From an uncultured Persicobacter sp. (GTDB lineage: Bacteria; Bacteroidota; Bacteroidia; Cytophagales; Cyclobacteriaceae), in the NCBI GenBank assembly GCA_947498325.1, contig CANMKE010000022.1:1-64000 (forward strand): DNA of 64,000 nt. The letters run 5' to 3'. Both the position numbers and the translations under genes were made by a program. Positions 55,290 through 64,000 of the stretch are shown piece after piece. Under the pieces are notes generated by a model. The model had not been told where the DNA came from. It ran no database searches and worked only from the letters and a program-made list of their open reading frames with translations. Positions within the stretch are counted from its first letter, which is position 1. Each line of letters opens with the position of its first letter.

Positions 55290-57773
55290 ATGAGATTTTT
55301 AAGTGGTATAATTTGTTGTTGCCTGTCGGTGGCTTTTATGATGGCTTGCGAGTCGTCAACAAAAAATATTGAGCCTATGCCGAAGGTGGTGCATATGGGC
55401 GTTTTGAGCCCTAAGGTGGTTCACCTTCAAATTCAGGAAGGGGAGATGATTCCTGGTTATCAAGTGAAGTATGTCAAGCAGCAAGGGGATTCAGTAGCAG
55501 TTGTAAAAAGTAAACTGCGCGATCTGGAGGTTTCTTACCCTTTGTTTAGAAATGGCAAAGAGATCGGCTGGCTTTCTGGGCCTCATCATGAAATATTGGC
55601 TATGGGCCAGCAAATGAAGGGACAGGATTTAAAGACTGAAAATATTACTCAGGCATCCGCATACAAGGTTTTCTCCAAAGAGGATGACCGTTGTCTGGAG
55701 GGCGTTAGCCCATTGGCGGTTTATCAAAAAAGTAAAGCCAACAACTGGGTGGAGCCAAGCCGTAAATTCATGATGTTGCATGACCTTTATTTCGAGCTCC
55801 CTTTCGGGATGAAACCTAATGCCCGCTATACGCTTGAAGCTAAAGGACTCAATGTTGACCCGCAAAAATTAGCCTGGGATTATAATGAGCAAGTGGAGAA
55901 TTTCGCTTTTCAGTTACCTGATATTGGTTATCAGTTGGATGACCCTTCAAAAACCGCTTATTTGAGCGCCTGGTTGGGTACCGGTGGGAGTTTTAGCTTT
56001 GACGATGCCCGTGACTTTGAAGTGCGCCGTGCAAATGATAACAAAGTTGTGTTCAAGGGAAAAGTGGAGAAAGCACTGGATGAAAATGAAGTGGAATACA
56101 ATATTGATGATCATAATTTTGCAAAAACCAATGTGTATCAGCTCAAATTTGGTGAGTTGGCCAACACTGGGGAATATTATATTGAAATCCCATCTTTCGG
56201 TCGCAGTGAGCATTTCAAAATTTCGAAATCGACTTTCAGTGATGCTTTCAAGGTAGCCATGAAAGGATTCTTTCATATTCGTGGGAATATGGAAATGAAG
56301 GAGCCTTATACCGACTTCAAACGGCCGGAAGCTTATTTGCCCAACAAAGATATTAAAACGTACCGTTCGGCGGTTTCTTTAATGAACACCGGAAACGGAT
56401 TGAATGCCCGCGGTCTGGATAAAGATAACTTTGGGGAGTTACTCAAACATAAAACGGATGAATTGGTAACGATCAACGCTTACGGCGGTTACCATGATGC
56501 CGGAGACTGGGATCGCCGCGTTCAACATTTGTATTGCAGCCGCTTGATGTTGGAGCTTTTTGAATTGTACCCCGCTTACTTCGAAGCGTTCAATGGAAAT
56601 ATTCCCGAAAGCAAGAACAATATTCCGGACATCATCGACGAGGTTATTTTCAATATCTCTTTCTATAAAAGTCTGCAAACTGCTGAGGGCGGTATTTGCG
56701 GTGGATTGGAAGCCGAAGATCACCCGCGCGAGGGAGAAACCTCTTATCAGGAATCTTACGAAACTTTTGTTTATGCACCCGATATGTGGTCAAGTTTCAT
56801 CTATGCGGGGGTTGCTTCAAGACTTTCCTATTTGGTGGAACAATACGATGCTAAATTAGCTGCGGAATATAAATCTTCTGCATTGAAAGCCTACCAATGG
56901 GGCGAAGGGCGTTTCAGTGCCGCTTATGCTGCAAAATCAGATCAGCCGCTGAAGCGTGAGGTATTTACCGAAAAAAGCCAGGCGGCTTTGGACCTTTATC
57001 GCCTGACAGGCAATAGAAAATTCTTCCATGACTTCAAACAGTTTAGTGCGTTGAATCCTTCGCTGGAAAAAATGGCCAAAGGTAACGCCAATGAAAAATG
57101 GCCTTTCTTTAAGGATGCGGAAGCCTATCAGCAGGCCAGCAGTGATGCCCTGTTCTTGTTACAGATGGTGCCACAAAAATTATTGAAATCTGTAGATTAC
57201 CCACTGGTAAAGCAGGCAGAAGATATGCTGATTGCTCAGGCAGACAGTGTGTTGCATTATCAGCAGGGAAATGCCTATAATATTGGTGCTGAAGGTAAAT
57301 CGAGAAGCATTATGGTTGGGTATTTCTCCGTAGCACATGGGATGGAGATGGCTCGGGCTTATCGTCTTACCCATCAGCAAAAGTACCTTCAGGGAATTTT
57401 CAGAAGCACAGATTACGCCTTGGGCGCCAACCCGATGCGATTGGTTTATATGAGTGGGCTGACAGACAAGAGCATCAAAAACTCCTATCACCCAGACAGC
57501 CGATTGACAGGGCAAAAACTGCCCGCAGGGATCCTGTGCTATGGGCAGTTTGATCCTGAAGCCAAGCTTTCCGCCTATTTCACCTGGCCATTGAAGTATT
57601 ATTTGAACGAACAGGACACCCCCGCGGCCAAAGATTTCCCGGCTTATGAATTTTATCATGACATCTACCGATGGATGATACAAAACGAATGGACACCACA
57701 GCAAACCATGGCGCCAAATGCCTATGTGTGGGGGTTCCTCGCAGCGCAGGCGAGCCAGCAACAGCCGATTTAA
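55290..57773 (+). CDS. GH9 glycoside hydrolase lipoprotein
   Basis: 827 residues. The lipobox FMMAC puts the lipidated Cys at 20. Residues ~30-200 form an N-terminal beta region, ~205-310 a CelD_N-like Ig domain (KTAYLSAWLGTGG, YYIEIPSFGRSEHFKIS), and ~315-820 the GH9 catalytic domain with GYHDAGDWDRR (base Asp at 402 in DAGD) and acid Glu800 (QNEWTPQQ). It has no CBM or T9SS tail, so it is the anchored counterpart of the secreted GH9 upstream. It probably trims shorter beta-glucan or glucomannan chains at the cell surface or in the periplasm (inference). First gene of an apparent four-gene operon; the FISUMP gene follows after 49 bases. Confidence 0.9.
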   Translation: MRFLSGIICCCLSVAFMMACESSTKNIEPMPKVVHMGVLSPKVVHLQIQEGEMIPGYQVKYVKQQGDSVAVVKSKLRDLEVSYPLFRNGKEIGWLSGPHHEILAMGQQMKGQDLKTENITQASAYKVFSKEDDRCLEGVSPLAVYQKSKANNWVEPSRKFMMLHDLYFELPFGMKPNARYTLEAKGLNVDPQKLAWDYNEQVENFAFQLPDIGYQLDDPSKTAYLSAWLGTGGSFSFDDARDFEVRRANDNKVVFKGKVEKALDENEVEYNIDDHNFAKTNVYQLKFGELANTGEYYIEIPSFGRSEHFKISKSTFSDAFKVAMKGFFHIRGNMEMKEPYTDFKRPEAYLPNKDIKTYRSAVSLMNTGNGLNARGLDKDNFGELLKHKTDELVTINAYGGYHDAGDWDRRVQHLYCSRLMLELFELYPAYFEAFNGNIPESKNNIPDIIDEVIFNISFYKSLQTAEGGICGGLEAEDHPREGETSYQESYETFVYAPDMWSSFIYAGVASRLSYLVEQYDAKLAAEYKSSALKAYQWGEGRFSAAYAAKSDQPLKREVFTEKSQAALDLYRLTGNRKFFHDFKQFSALNPSLEKMAKGNANEKWPFFKDAEAYQQASSDALFLLQMVPQKLLKSVDYPLVKQAEDMLIAQADSVLHYQQGNAYNIGAEGKSRSIMVGYFSVAHGMEMARAYRLTHQQKYLQGIFRSTDYALGANPMRLVYMSGLTDKSIKNSYHPDSRLTGQKLPAGILCYGQFDPEAKLSAYFTWPLKYYLNEQDTPAAKDFPAYEFYHDIYRWMIQNEWTPQQTMAPNAYVWGFLAAQASQQQPI

Positions 57774-57822
57774 TTAAAAACTAAATACAGCATCTTTTTT
57801 CAATAGATTAAATAAATTTTTT

Positions 57823-58485
57823 ATGAAACGGAATTTTTTAGCAGTCTTATTGGCATTGGTCGCTTTACCTTTTATGGCACAGGCTCAGAAGGTAAAAACC
57901 AAAACGCTTATCGATGAGCGAGACGGCCAAAACTATAAAATTATCAAAGTGGGAAAACAATGGTGGATGGCCGAAAACCTTCGCTATAATCCTGGTACTT
58001 CATTGGCTGCCGAAAACACAGCCATTCAGGATGAGGTAGGTTTTGATGTGAATGCAGGTTACCCACTTTCGGGTGAGGAAGATACAGACACTTATGGTTT
58101 GTATTATACCTGGAAAGAGGCTAACCATGTTTGTCCTACAGGATGGAAGTTACCTTCCATGGATGACTGGAACGAGTTGATCGAAATGGTTGGTGGTAAA
58201 GAAGTTGCGGGCGCAAAATTGACCTCACACTCTGACAAATGGAGAGAACCATTCGCAGAAAACATCAAGCCGATCGGCTTCAATGTGGAGCCTTCAGGTT
58301 ATAGATTCTACATCCTTTATCGTTTGTGGCAGGTAGGTAACAGAACCTTCTTCTGGTCATCTACTGAAGCACACAAACAATCCGCTTTGGGCGTAGATTT
58401 CTCGGCAGGTTATAACGAAGCTTTCGTTGAGGATTTAGGGTACAGAAAGGAAAACGCCATTTCTGTTAGATGTATTAAAAAATAA
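57823..58485 (+). CDS. Secreted FISUMP-domain protein
   Basis: 220 residues. The signal peptide ends MAQAQ (~22). The remainder is one Fibrobacter succinogenes major paralogous (FISUMP) domain: DERDGQNYKIIKVGKQWWMA, ENLRYNPG, DTYGLYYTWKEA, VCPTGWKLPSMDDW, WSSTEA and a closing VRCIKK. The domain is a C-type-lectin-like fold found in secreted proteins of polysaccharide degraders; its biochemical role is unsettled, with adhesion or glycan binding suggested. It sits between GH9 (49 bases upstream) and GH28-like (29 bases downstream) genes, which supports a glycan-related role. Confidence 0.88.
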   Translation: MKRNFLAVLLALVALPFMAQAQKVKTKTLIDERDGQNYKIIKVGKQWWMAENLRYNPGTSLAAENTAIQDEVGFDVNAGYPLSGEEDTDTYGLYYTWKEANHVCPTGWKLPSMDDWNELIEMVGGKEVAGAKLTSHSDKWREPFAENIKPIGFNVEPSGYRFYILYRLWQVGNRTFFWSSTEAHKQSALGVDFSAGYNEAFVEDLGYRKENAISVRCIKK

Positions 58486-58514
58486 TTATTACGAGCTTTT
58501 TTTTAGAAATAACG

Positions 58515-60134
58515 ATGAGAAATTTACTTATAGTTTTACTGTCATTTTTTAGCCTGAATGGTTTTTGTGAAACTTACAACGTATTGGATTACGGCATTGT
58601 AGGAGACAACAAAACCGTCAATACCAAGGCGATCCAAGCATTGATCGACAAGTGTTCAGAGACTAAAGGAACAATTGTTTTCCCAGCAGGTGATTACGTT
58701 ACCGGAACAATCTTTATCAAAAGTAATGTACATATTAATCTGATGGCCGGCGCTACCTTGTTTGGGAGCACTGACCTTGCGGATTACCCATTCATTGATC
58801 ACAAATTCCCAACCAACGTGGGCGAGTATGCACACCACGCTTTGGTTTATGCCAACAGTGCTGAGAATTTTTCAATCTTCGGTGGTGGGCAGATCAACGG
58901 TAATGGTAAACACCCTAAACTCGATGTATTGCGCGAGTCGGATAAGCACATGTTGCGCCCATACATGATTCAGTTTGTAAACTGTAAAAACATCAGAATG
59001 CAGGGTATAGAGTTGTTCTCGCCAAGTTTCTGGTTGCAACACTATTTGGCTTGTACAGATGTATTCATTGACGGTATCTACATTCAGTCACATGGTGCAG
59101 CCAACAACGACGGTCTGGATATCGATGACTGTAAAAACATGGTCGTTTCTAACTGTATCTTCGATTGTGAGGATGATGTATTGTGTTTCAAAAGTACTAC
59201 TCCTGTAGGAACAGATAACGTAACGATCACTAACTGTGTGATCAAAACAAACTGTAACGCCATCAAATTTGGTACAGATAGCCATACTGCCTTCACCAAC
59301 ATCAATATCTCTAACATCACCATCAACGAGCCTGCACAAGAAGGCCGTGAGACTTTCTTCGGTACCAAGCACGGGATCTGTGGTATTGCTATTGAGGCAG
59401 TGGATGGTACGTTGATTGACAATATGAACTTTTCAAACATTGTGATCAACAATACCGATACTCCTTTCTATATCAAGATCGGAGACCGTTTGAGAAAGTC
59501 ATACCCTGAGCAAGAGGATAAAGTTGTTCGTGACTGTAAAAACATGACCTTCTCTAACATCACTGTTCGTGGTATTTCAAAATATGCTTCTTCAATCATG
59601 GGTATCCCTACTTATAATATTGAGAACATCTTTTTTGATAACATTGTATATGAAACACAGGGTTTTACCGGTTTTAATCCTGACAATATGTTGAATGTGC
59701 CTGAGAACTCTAAGATGTATCCTTCACCAGAGATTTATGGCGTATTCCCAGCACATACGTTCTATGTCCGTCATGCCAACAACGTATCTTTCAAAAATAT
59801 GAAAGTCATTACCAACGGAGAGGATAGTCGTCACGCATTTGTATTTGATGATGTTCGCGGTATCCGGGTGGGTGATGTGGATTTCAAAGGTGACAAAGCA
59901 ATCACACCAATCCGTTTGATCAACTCAACAGACGCCTTCATCACCGGTAACATTGTGGAATATGCTGCTGACAATTTGGTTCAGGTGGAAGGTAAATCTA
60001 CCAAAGGGATCATGGTTTCGGGCAATAACGCCAGAAACTTAAATGGTGTAGTGAAAACTGCCGACGAAGTGAAAGGCAGCGAGATCTTTCAGTTTAACAA
60101 CTGGAGCAAAGACATGAAACAACTGATGAAATAG
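58515..60134 (+). CDS. GH28-like secreted glycoside hydrolase
   Basis: 539 residues, signal peptide ~1-19. It has a right-handed beta-helix of pectinase type with YNVLDYGIVGDNKTVNTKAI at the N-terminus and repeated N/C-rich coils. The acidic residues of GH28 are in place: Asp199 in NNDGLDIDD and Asp220-Asp221 in CEDDVLCFKS. The canonical G-H-G loop with the catalytic His is replaced by CNAIKFGTDS. Such variants are often annotated polygalacturonase-like, but the true substrate may differ. There is no T9SS tail or lipobox. Third gene of the operon; a weak terminator separates it from the next GH9. Confidence 0.85.
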   Translation: MRNLLIVLLSFFSLNGFCETYNVLDYGIVGDNKTVNTKAIQALIDKCSETKGTIVFPAGDYVTGTIFIKSNVHINLMAGATLFGSTDLADYPFIDHKFPTNVGEYAHHALVYANSAENFSIFGGGQINGNGKHPKLDVLRESDKHMLRPYMIQFVNCKNIRMQGIELFSPSFWLQHYLACTDVFIDGIYIQSHGAANNDGLDIDDCKNMVVSNCIFDCEDDVLCFKSTTPVGTDNVTITNCVIKTNCNAIKFGTDSHTAFTNINISNITINEPAQEGRETFFGTKHGICGIAIEAVDGTLIDNMNFSNIVINNTDTPFYIKIGDRLRKSYPEQEDKVVRDCKNMTFSNITVRGISKYASSIMGIPTYNIENIFFDNIVYETQGFTGFNPDNMLNVPENSKMYPSPEIYGVFPAHTFYVRHANNVSFKNMKVITNGEDSRHAFVFDDVRGIRVGDVDFKGDKAITPIRLINSTDAFITGNIVEYAADNLVQVEGKSTKGIMVSGNNARNLNGVVKTADEVKGSEIFQFNNWSKDMKQLMK

Positions 60135-60142
60135 TAACCTGC

Positions 60143-60171
60143 AAAAGGCCCTTCCATTTCGGGGGGCTTTT
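60143..60171 (+). terminator. Hairpin between the GH28-like and third GH9 genes
   Basis: AAAAGGCCC pairs with GGGCTTTT with one bulged base, followed by T-rich sequence. It lies 8 bases past the stop. It could attenuate rather than fully stop transcription into the GH9 gene at 60203. Confidence 0.5.
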
Positions 60172-60202
60172 CTTCCCTGATTTTTTACATCAATCTATTT
60201 TT

Positions 60203-63200
60203 ATGAGAAAATTTACTTTTTTACTGCTGTTGGCCTTTATATGCCTTCAGTGGAGTTCCGCCCAGGCACAAAACTTATTGAAAGTAAGCCTGACACCCAT
60301 TACAAAGGATGTTGTGGCCCTGTATTTTGATGAGGGCTATGTTGAAAACCCAACGCAATCTACCGCGGACACCAAAATATTTAAAGAGGAACTGAATATT
60401 AACCTCGCCGAAACGCTTAACACCTACAGCATTTCTTCCGAAGCAGAAGGCTTTGGTACGGTTACTCCCGAACAGATTGGCCGAAAATCCAAAGGTCGTG
60501 AGTATACACAGGTGGGGTTGAGTTATGATTTCGCCCTCAAAGGAATGAAGCCCAATGAGGATAGCTGGATTTCGATCCACTATATCTATTTGAAGCTGCC
60601 AAAATCCCTGACTTCTGGCGAGGAATATACCATTAGTTTTCCTGACCTGAATGCAGACCAGGAAAGCATTACTTTTACCTTTAATGAGGTGGATATTCGC
60701 TCTGAGGCTGTTCACGTGAATACCCTGGGCTATGGGCCAAACCATGTAAAATATGGGTATGTTTACCAGTGGGGTGGAACCTTGGGCGCCATCGATTTTT
60801 CCGCTTATGATGGAAAGCCTTTTTATTTGGTAGATGAAACAGGGGCCGAAGTATTCGACGGTGAGCTTGCTTTCCGTAAGGCCAAGGACAATCCGGAAAC
60901 AGGACAATCCATCGAAACACCAGATGATAATTTCCTGGGCTCAGATGTCTACGAAGCAGATTTCTCAGCCTTTACAGGAACAGGAACCTTTAAATTGGTG
61001 GTTGAAGGTATGGGTGCTTCCTATCCTTTCAAGATCGGAGAGGATCCTGTTTGGGATGCCTACAGAAATACTTTCCGTGCGCTTTACCTTCAACGTAACG
61101 GTATCCGGATTGAAGATGAATTCACTACCCGCGATGCATACACCGGCGAAACCAAAGAGCAGACGTATATTCGCCCTGTGAACCAAAATCCATTGGTAAC
61201 AGATCCTGAAGGAACCTCCTATGCCGGAAAAGTGCTATATTCTGATTTCTCATTCATGTCATGGCAAGACCCGAACCTGGCTTCCGGTAACGAGCAGGAT
61301 GTCATCAATGCCGGAAAAGATAATCCTTTGGAGGTTTCTGGCTGGTATCATGATGCCGGTGACTGGGATGCCTATTATACGCACCAGCGTATCCCTTCTT
61401 TATTGATGACTACCTGGGAATACCTGCCGAATATGTTTGCTGATAATGAAATGGATATTCCGGAGTCGGGCAATGGATTGCCGGATGTTTTGGATGAAGC
61501 TTCATGGTTGGTGAAATTTAATTACCGTCAGCGTAAAGAACTCATGGCCAAAGGATATTCCGATGGTGGGGTTGGTGGTGCACGTGTTTGTGCAGACCCA
61601 GAAGGACATGAACCGGAACAAAATGGCGTACCGTCGTGGCAAGATCCTCGCAATACCTACGTTACCCAAGTGGATGCCTTTATGACTTACACTTATTCTT
61701 CTATTGCTGCGCAGTGGGCGATTGTGTTGTTGAAAAACGGGCAGGACCCTACCAAAGGTATGGTGGAATTGTTGGATGCGGCGCATTTCGAGGATATGAC
61801 TTACGAAGAAGTGAACTGGATTAAAGAAGCAGAGGAAGCCTTCGACTGGGCTGTGGATCCTGCACATCAGCCAGCAAGTGGCAAGAATTACGATCACCCA
61901 CTATGGGTACATCAGACCAATGCCGCCGTTAATCTTTACCGTTTGACGGGCAAAGAAAAATACCACTCCTTTGCAAAAGAAGGCTTAAACAACCTGAAAA
62001 ACTCTTCTTCATTAAGAGAGGATGAGCGTTTTGCAGTTTACAACTACTTCCTTGCCGATAATTTTGATGTGGATGAGGAACTGAAAAGCAACCTAAGATC
62101 AGCGATTACTGGTACGGCGGAACATACAGGCGTGAATGCCGCACAGAAACGCGCCACCCGCTGGGGAGGAATTTTTGACATGCCGATGTTGATCGGTCAT
62201 ATCTCTACCCCTTGGATGTTTGAAAATGTTGTGGCTTACGCCGTTTCTGGCGACAGTAAGTTTGCAGAAACGGTTTACACCACCTGTGATTATTTCCTGG
62301 GAACCAACCCTGAGCACTCCACCTGGATGACGCATGTTGGCCCTCGCCCGGTGAATGGTGGATTCTTGCTGGATGCACGCCACTTGATGGACAACTGGGA
62401 TGCCTACCCAGGCTGGGTACCTTACGGCCCTTGGCGTTTCCGTGAAGGATATGAAGATCAGATTTCCTCTATTGTTCAGACCCACACCGGTAAAGACGGC
62501 GTTGAGCGTATCGGTGGTAAAGGTCCATGGAATGAGCATTGGCATAACTTCTCGATGTTCCCTGTTGTGCATGACTGGCCAGGACACGAGCGTTATTCGA
62601 ACAACTATATTTCTCCAATGGCATCGGAGAATACCTGCCACCAGAACTCTGTTCATGCGGCAATCTCCTACGGTTTTACCAACGGAAGACATTTTGATAA
62701 TAATACCGCAGCACAGAAAATCGGCAGTTTGGTTCCTTCAGAAACTGACATCACGAATTTCCAGTATTTGAAAGAAAGCAGACTGATCTCGGTAGCCAAT
62801 GATAATGCCAAGTCTACAATTTCGGCCTTGAAGTGGTCTTCAAGTAATCCGGATGTTGCTTATGTGGATCAGAATGGCCGCATAACAGCCATCGCAGATG
62901 GGGAAGCAACCATCACCGTTTCTACTTTGGATGGTTTAGTAACAGCTGAAGTTGTTGTGGTTAACAGTGGTTTGGTGGATCGTCCGGTGGAAGAAGTTAA
63001 AGTTACAGAAGAATCCATTGAATTGATCGAGGGGGAAACCCGAATGGTCAAGGTAGAAGTTTTGCCCGAAGATGCTGCAGATCGCAGCATCAGGTGGGAA
63101 AGTGCTGACGAGCAGGTAGCCATCATTAAAGATGGTGAAATTATGGGGATGGGTGCTGGTACAACAGTAGTAAAGGCCATCTCGGTGAGTTCTCCGGAGA

Positions 63201-64000
63201 TCATGGACGAAATCACGGTGATGGTCAAGGAAGGGGAATCTCTCTTTATTGCCGATGGCGATGAGCACCTCCCGGTCATTCAAGGACCTGCAGCAGCAGG
63301 GCAAAACTGGTTTTTTGGTACGGGAGGCCAAGTGTATGCCAGCGTGGATAATCCTTCCAAGGATGAGTTCAACGGATCGGAAAAGGTGATACAGTACAGC
63401 CGGCCCAGTGGTGGGTACAAAGTGTTCGGCTTTCAGCCAAACCTGAATGAACCCTATTCCTCTTGCGCTTTTGATCAGATAGAGTTCCATTTTTTTGGTG
63501 CCCACCTGACCGAGTTTCGCTTCGAGATCGAGATGATCGATGAAAGTAAAGAGGAGTTTTCTGTTTTGGTAACCGCTTCGGATAAGTGGCAAACATTGAA
63601 CCATTCTTTGCCTGCCAACAAGCTGATCAAGACCATCTATATTTATCCGGAAACTTCCGGAAATGCAGCCACTGACTTGTATATGGACAATGTCCGCCTG
63701 AAGCAAAACCCCCATGCAGAAGACTGTGGGAAATCTTCCAATGTCAGAGGGATTTTGGATTTTGAAGACATCGTGCTCAACTGGAACCCCTACGGTGCCG
63801 TTGGATGGGCAGGCAGAAATGTCGCCATTGTCGATAATATCCTGACCGTGGGTAACCCTTCAGAAAAGGTATTCTATTGGGGGCGTGACGGTTCCAATGC
63901 CGGCGGAGGCTTTTTTATCCGCGTGCCGCGTTTTCAGATTGCTGAAAGTGCTACCCTGAGATTTAAGATCTATTCTACGGTGGCTTTTCAGCAAACTTTA
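60203..64000 (+). CDS. GH9 glycoside hydrolase with bacterial Ig-like domains, runs off the window
   Basis: At least 1266 residues; the frame is open to the last base. A signal peptide ends SSAQAQ (~23). An N-terminal beta domain (~25-160), then CelD_N-like Ig (~165-270, VHVNTLGYGPNHVKYGYV), then GH9 (~275-840) with YHDAGDWDAY (Asp384 in DAGD) and acid Glu809 (MASENTCHQN). Two Big_2-type Ig-like domains follow (~868-918 truncated, ~930-1012; WSSSNPDVAYVDQNG and WESADEQVAII), then a beta-sandwich (~1014-1180) and the start of a similar one (~1190 on). A T9SS tail, if present, lies beyond the edge. The start is the ATG preceding the signal peptide, 68 bases after the GH28-like stop. It probably acts on beta-1,4-glucan-type polymers. 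Confidence 0.88.
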   Translation, partial: MRKFTFLLLLAFICLQWSSAQAQNLLKVSLTPITKDVVALYFDEGYVENPTQSTADTKIFKEELNINLAETLNTYSISSEAEGFGTVTPEQIGRKSKGREYTQVGLSYDFALKGMKPNEDSWISIHYIYLKLPKSLTSGEEYTISFPDLNADQESITFTFNEVDIRSEAVHVNTLGYGPNHVKYGYVYQWGGTLGAIDFSAYDGKPFYLVDETGAEVFDGELAFRKAKDNPETGQSIETPDDNFLGSDVYEADFSAFTGTGTFKLVVEGMGASYPFKIGEDPVWDAYRNTFRALYLQRNGIRIEDEFTTRDAYTGETKEQTYIRPVNQNPLVTDPEGTSYAGKVLYSDFSFMSWQDPNLASGNEQDVINAGKDNPLEVSGWYHDAGDWDAYYTHQRIPSLLMTTWEYLPNMFADNEMDIPESGNGLPDVLDEASWLVKFNYRQRKELMAKGYSDGGVGGARVCADPEGHEPEQNGVPSWQDPRNTYVTQVDAFMTYTYSSIAAQWAIVLLKNGQDPTKGMVELLDAAHFEDMTYEEVNWIKEAEEAFDWAVDPAHQPASGKNYDHPLWVHQTNAAVNLYRLTGKEKYHSFAKEGLNNLKNSSSLREDERFAVYNYFLADNFDVDEELKSNLRSAITGTAEHTGVNAAQKRATRWGGIFDMPMLIGHISTPWMFENVVAYAVSGDSKFAETVYTTCDYFLGTNPEHSTWMTHVGPRPVNGGFLLDARHLMDNWDAYPGWVPYGPWRFREGYEDQISSIVQTHTGKDGVERIGGKGPWNEHWHNFSMFPVVHDWPGHERYSNNYISPMASENTCHQNSVHAAISYGFTNGRHFDNNTAAQKIGSLVPSETDITNFQYLKESRLISVANDNAKSTISALKWSSSNPDVAYVDQNGRITAIADGEATITVSTLDGLVTAEVVVVNSGLVDRPVEEVKVTEESIELIEGETRMVKVEVLPEDAADRSIRWESADEQVAIIKDGEIMGMGAGTTVVKAISVSSPEIMDEITVMVKEGESLFIADGDEHLPVIQGPAAAGQNWFFGTGGQVYASVDNPSKDEFNGSEKVIQYSRPSGGYKVFGFQPNLNEPYSSCAFDQIEFHFFGAHLTEFRFEIEMIDESKEEFSVLVTASDKWQTLNHSLPANKLIKTIYIYPETSGNAATDLYMDNVRLKQNPHAEDCGKSSNVRGILDFEDIVLNWNPYGAVGWAGRNVAIVDNILTVGNPSEKVFYWGRDGSNAGGGFFIRVPRFQIAESATLRFKIYSTVAFQQTL

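Noticed and set aside
62936-63715. 259-residue minus-strand reading frame
   Set aside because: It is antisense to the Ig-like and beta-sandwich part of the third GH9 protein, whose frame is continuous and domain-rich.

Overview
The window reads as chromosomal DNA of a marine-type Bacteroidota, probably a Cytophagales/Flammeovirgaceae relative. Direct signs are SusC/SusD-type and other TonB-dependent receptors, C-terminal type IX secretion (T9SS) sorting domains on three very large secreted proteins, Bacteroidota-style lipoproteins, moderate GC with AT-rich intergenic DNA, and no consistent Shine-Dalgarno sites. The genus is a guess (Persicobacter-like); no rRNA or tRNA gene was found to anchor it.

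Layout. 1-460: a ~126-bp non-coding tandem repeat (2.7 copies, cut by the window edge). 0.46-6.7 kb (-): a 2088-residue secreted, T9SS-sorted GH74/BNR-propeller protein with a long tail of FN3, PA14, CBM9-like, Ig-like and CBM4/9-like modules. 7.2-10.4 kb (-): a sulfur operon, SulP transporter plus a persulfide-dioxygenase-like MBL protein with two rhodanese domains. 11.0-12.3 kb: a membrane-anchored SPFH protein. 12.8-16.3 kb: a 1170-residue repeat protein with a T9SS tail. 16.6-17.9 kb: a membrane SH3-like protein and a small secreted protein made of 26-residue repeats.

18.6-28.4 kb (+) is a tight, overlapping chemosensory operon: soluble five-PAS MCP, CheW, CheY, CheA without a recognisable P2 domain, a CheC-REC-coiled coil-SpoIIE phosphatase fusion, CheB and CheR. 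No motor or flagellar gene is nearby. The fusion protein suggests an output through protein dephosphorylation and is the most unusual item in the window.

28.9-30.7 kb holds three small orphan genes. 31-36.4 kb looks like a phosphorus-scavenging locus: a HAD phosphatase lipoprotein, divergent from a TonB receptor coupled to a beta-propeller phytase lipoprotein. 36.5-37.1 kb is a small beta-barrel. 37.8-42.7 kb is a SusC/SusD pair with a strongly dyadic leader and no CAZyme attached. 42.7-46.3 kb (-) is an iron-uptake pair (siderophore-type TonB receptor and PepSY membrane protein).

46.9-64 kb is a glycan-degradation region: a T9SS-sorted GH9, a GH130 4-O-beta-mannosyl-glucose phosphorylase divergent from a GPH-type sugar symporter, then an apparent operon of a lipoprotein GH9, a FISUMP-domain protein, a GH28-like protein lacking the canonical catalytic His, and a third GH9 with bacterial Ig-like domains that runs off the right edge. 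Together these suggest (inference) outer-surface cleavage of beta-1,4-glucan or glucomannan, import of oligosaccharides and phosphorolysis of Man-Glc in the cytoplasm.
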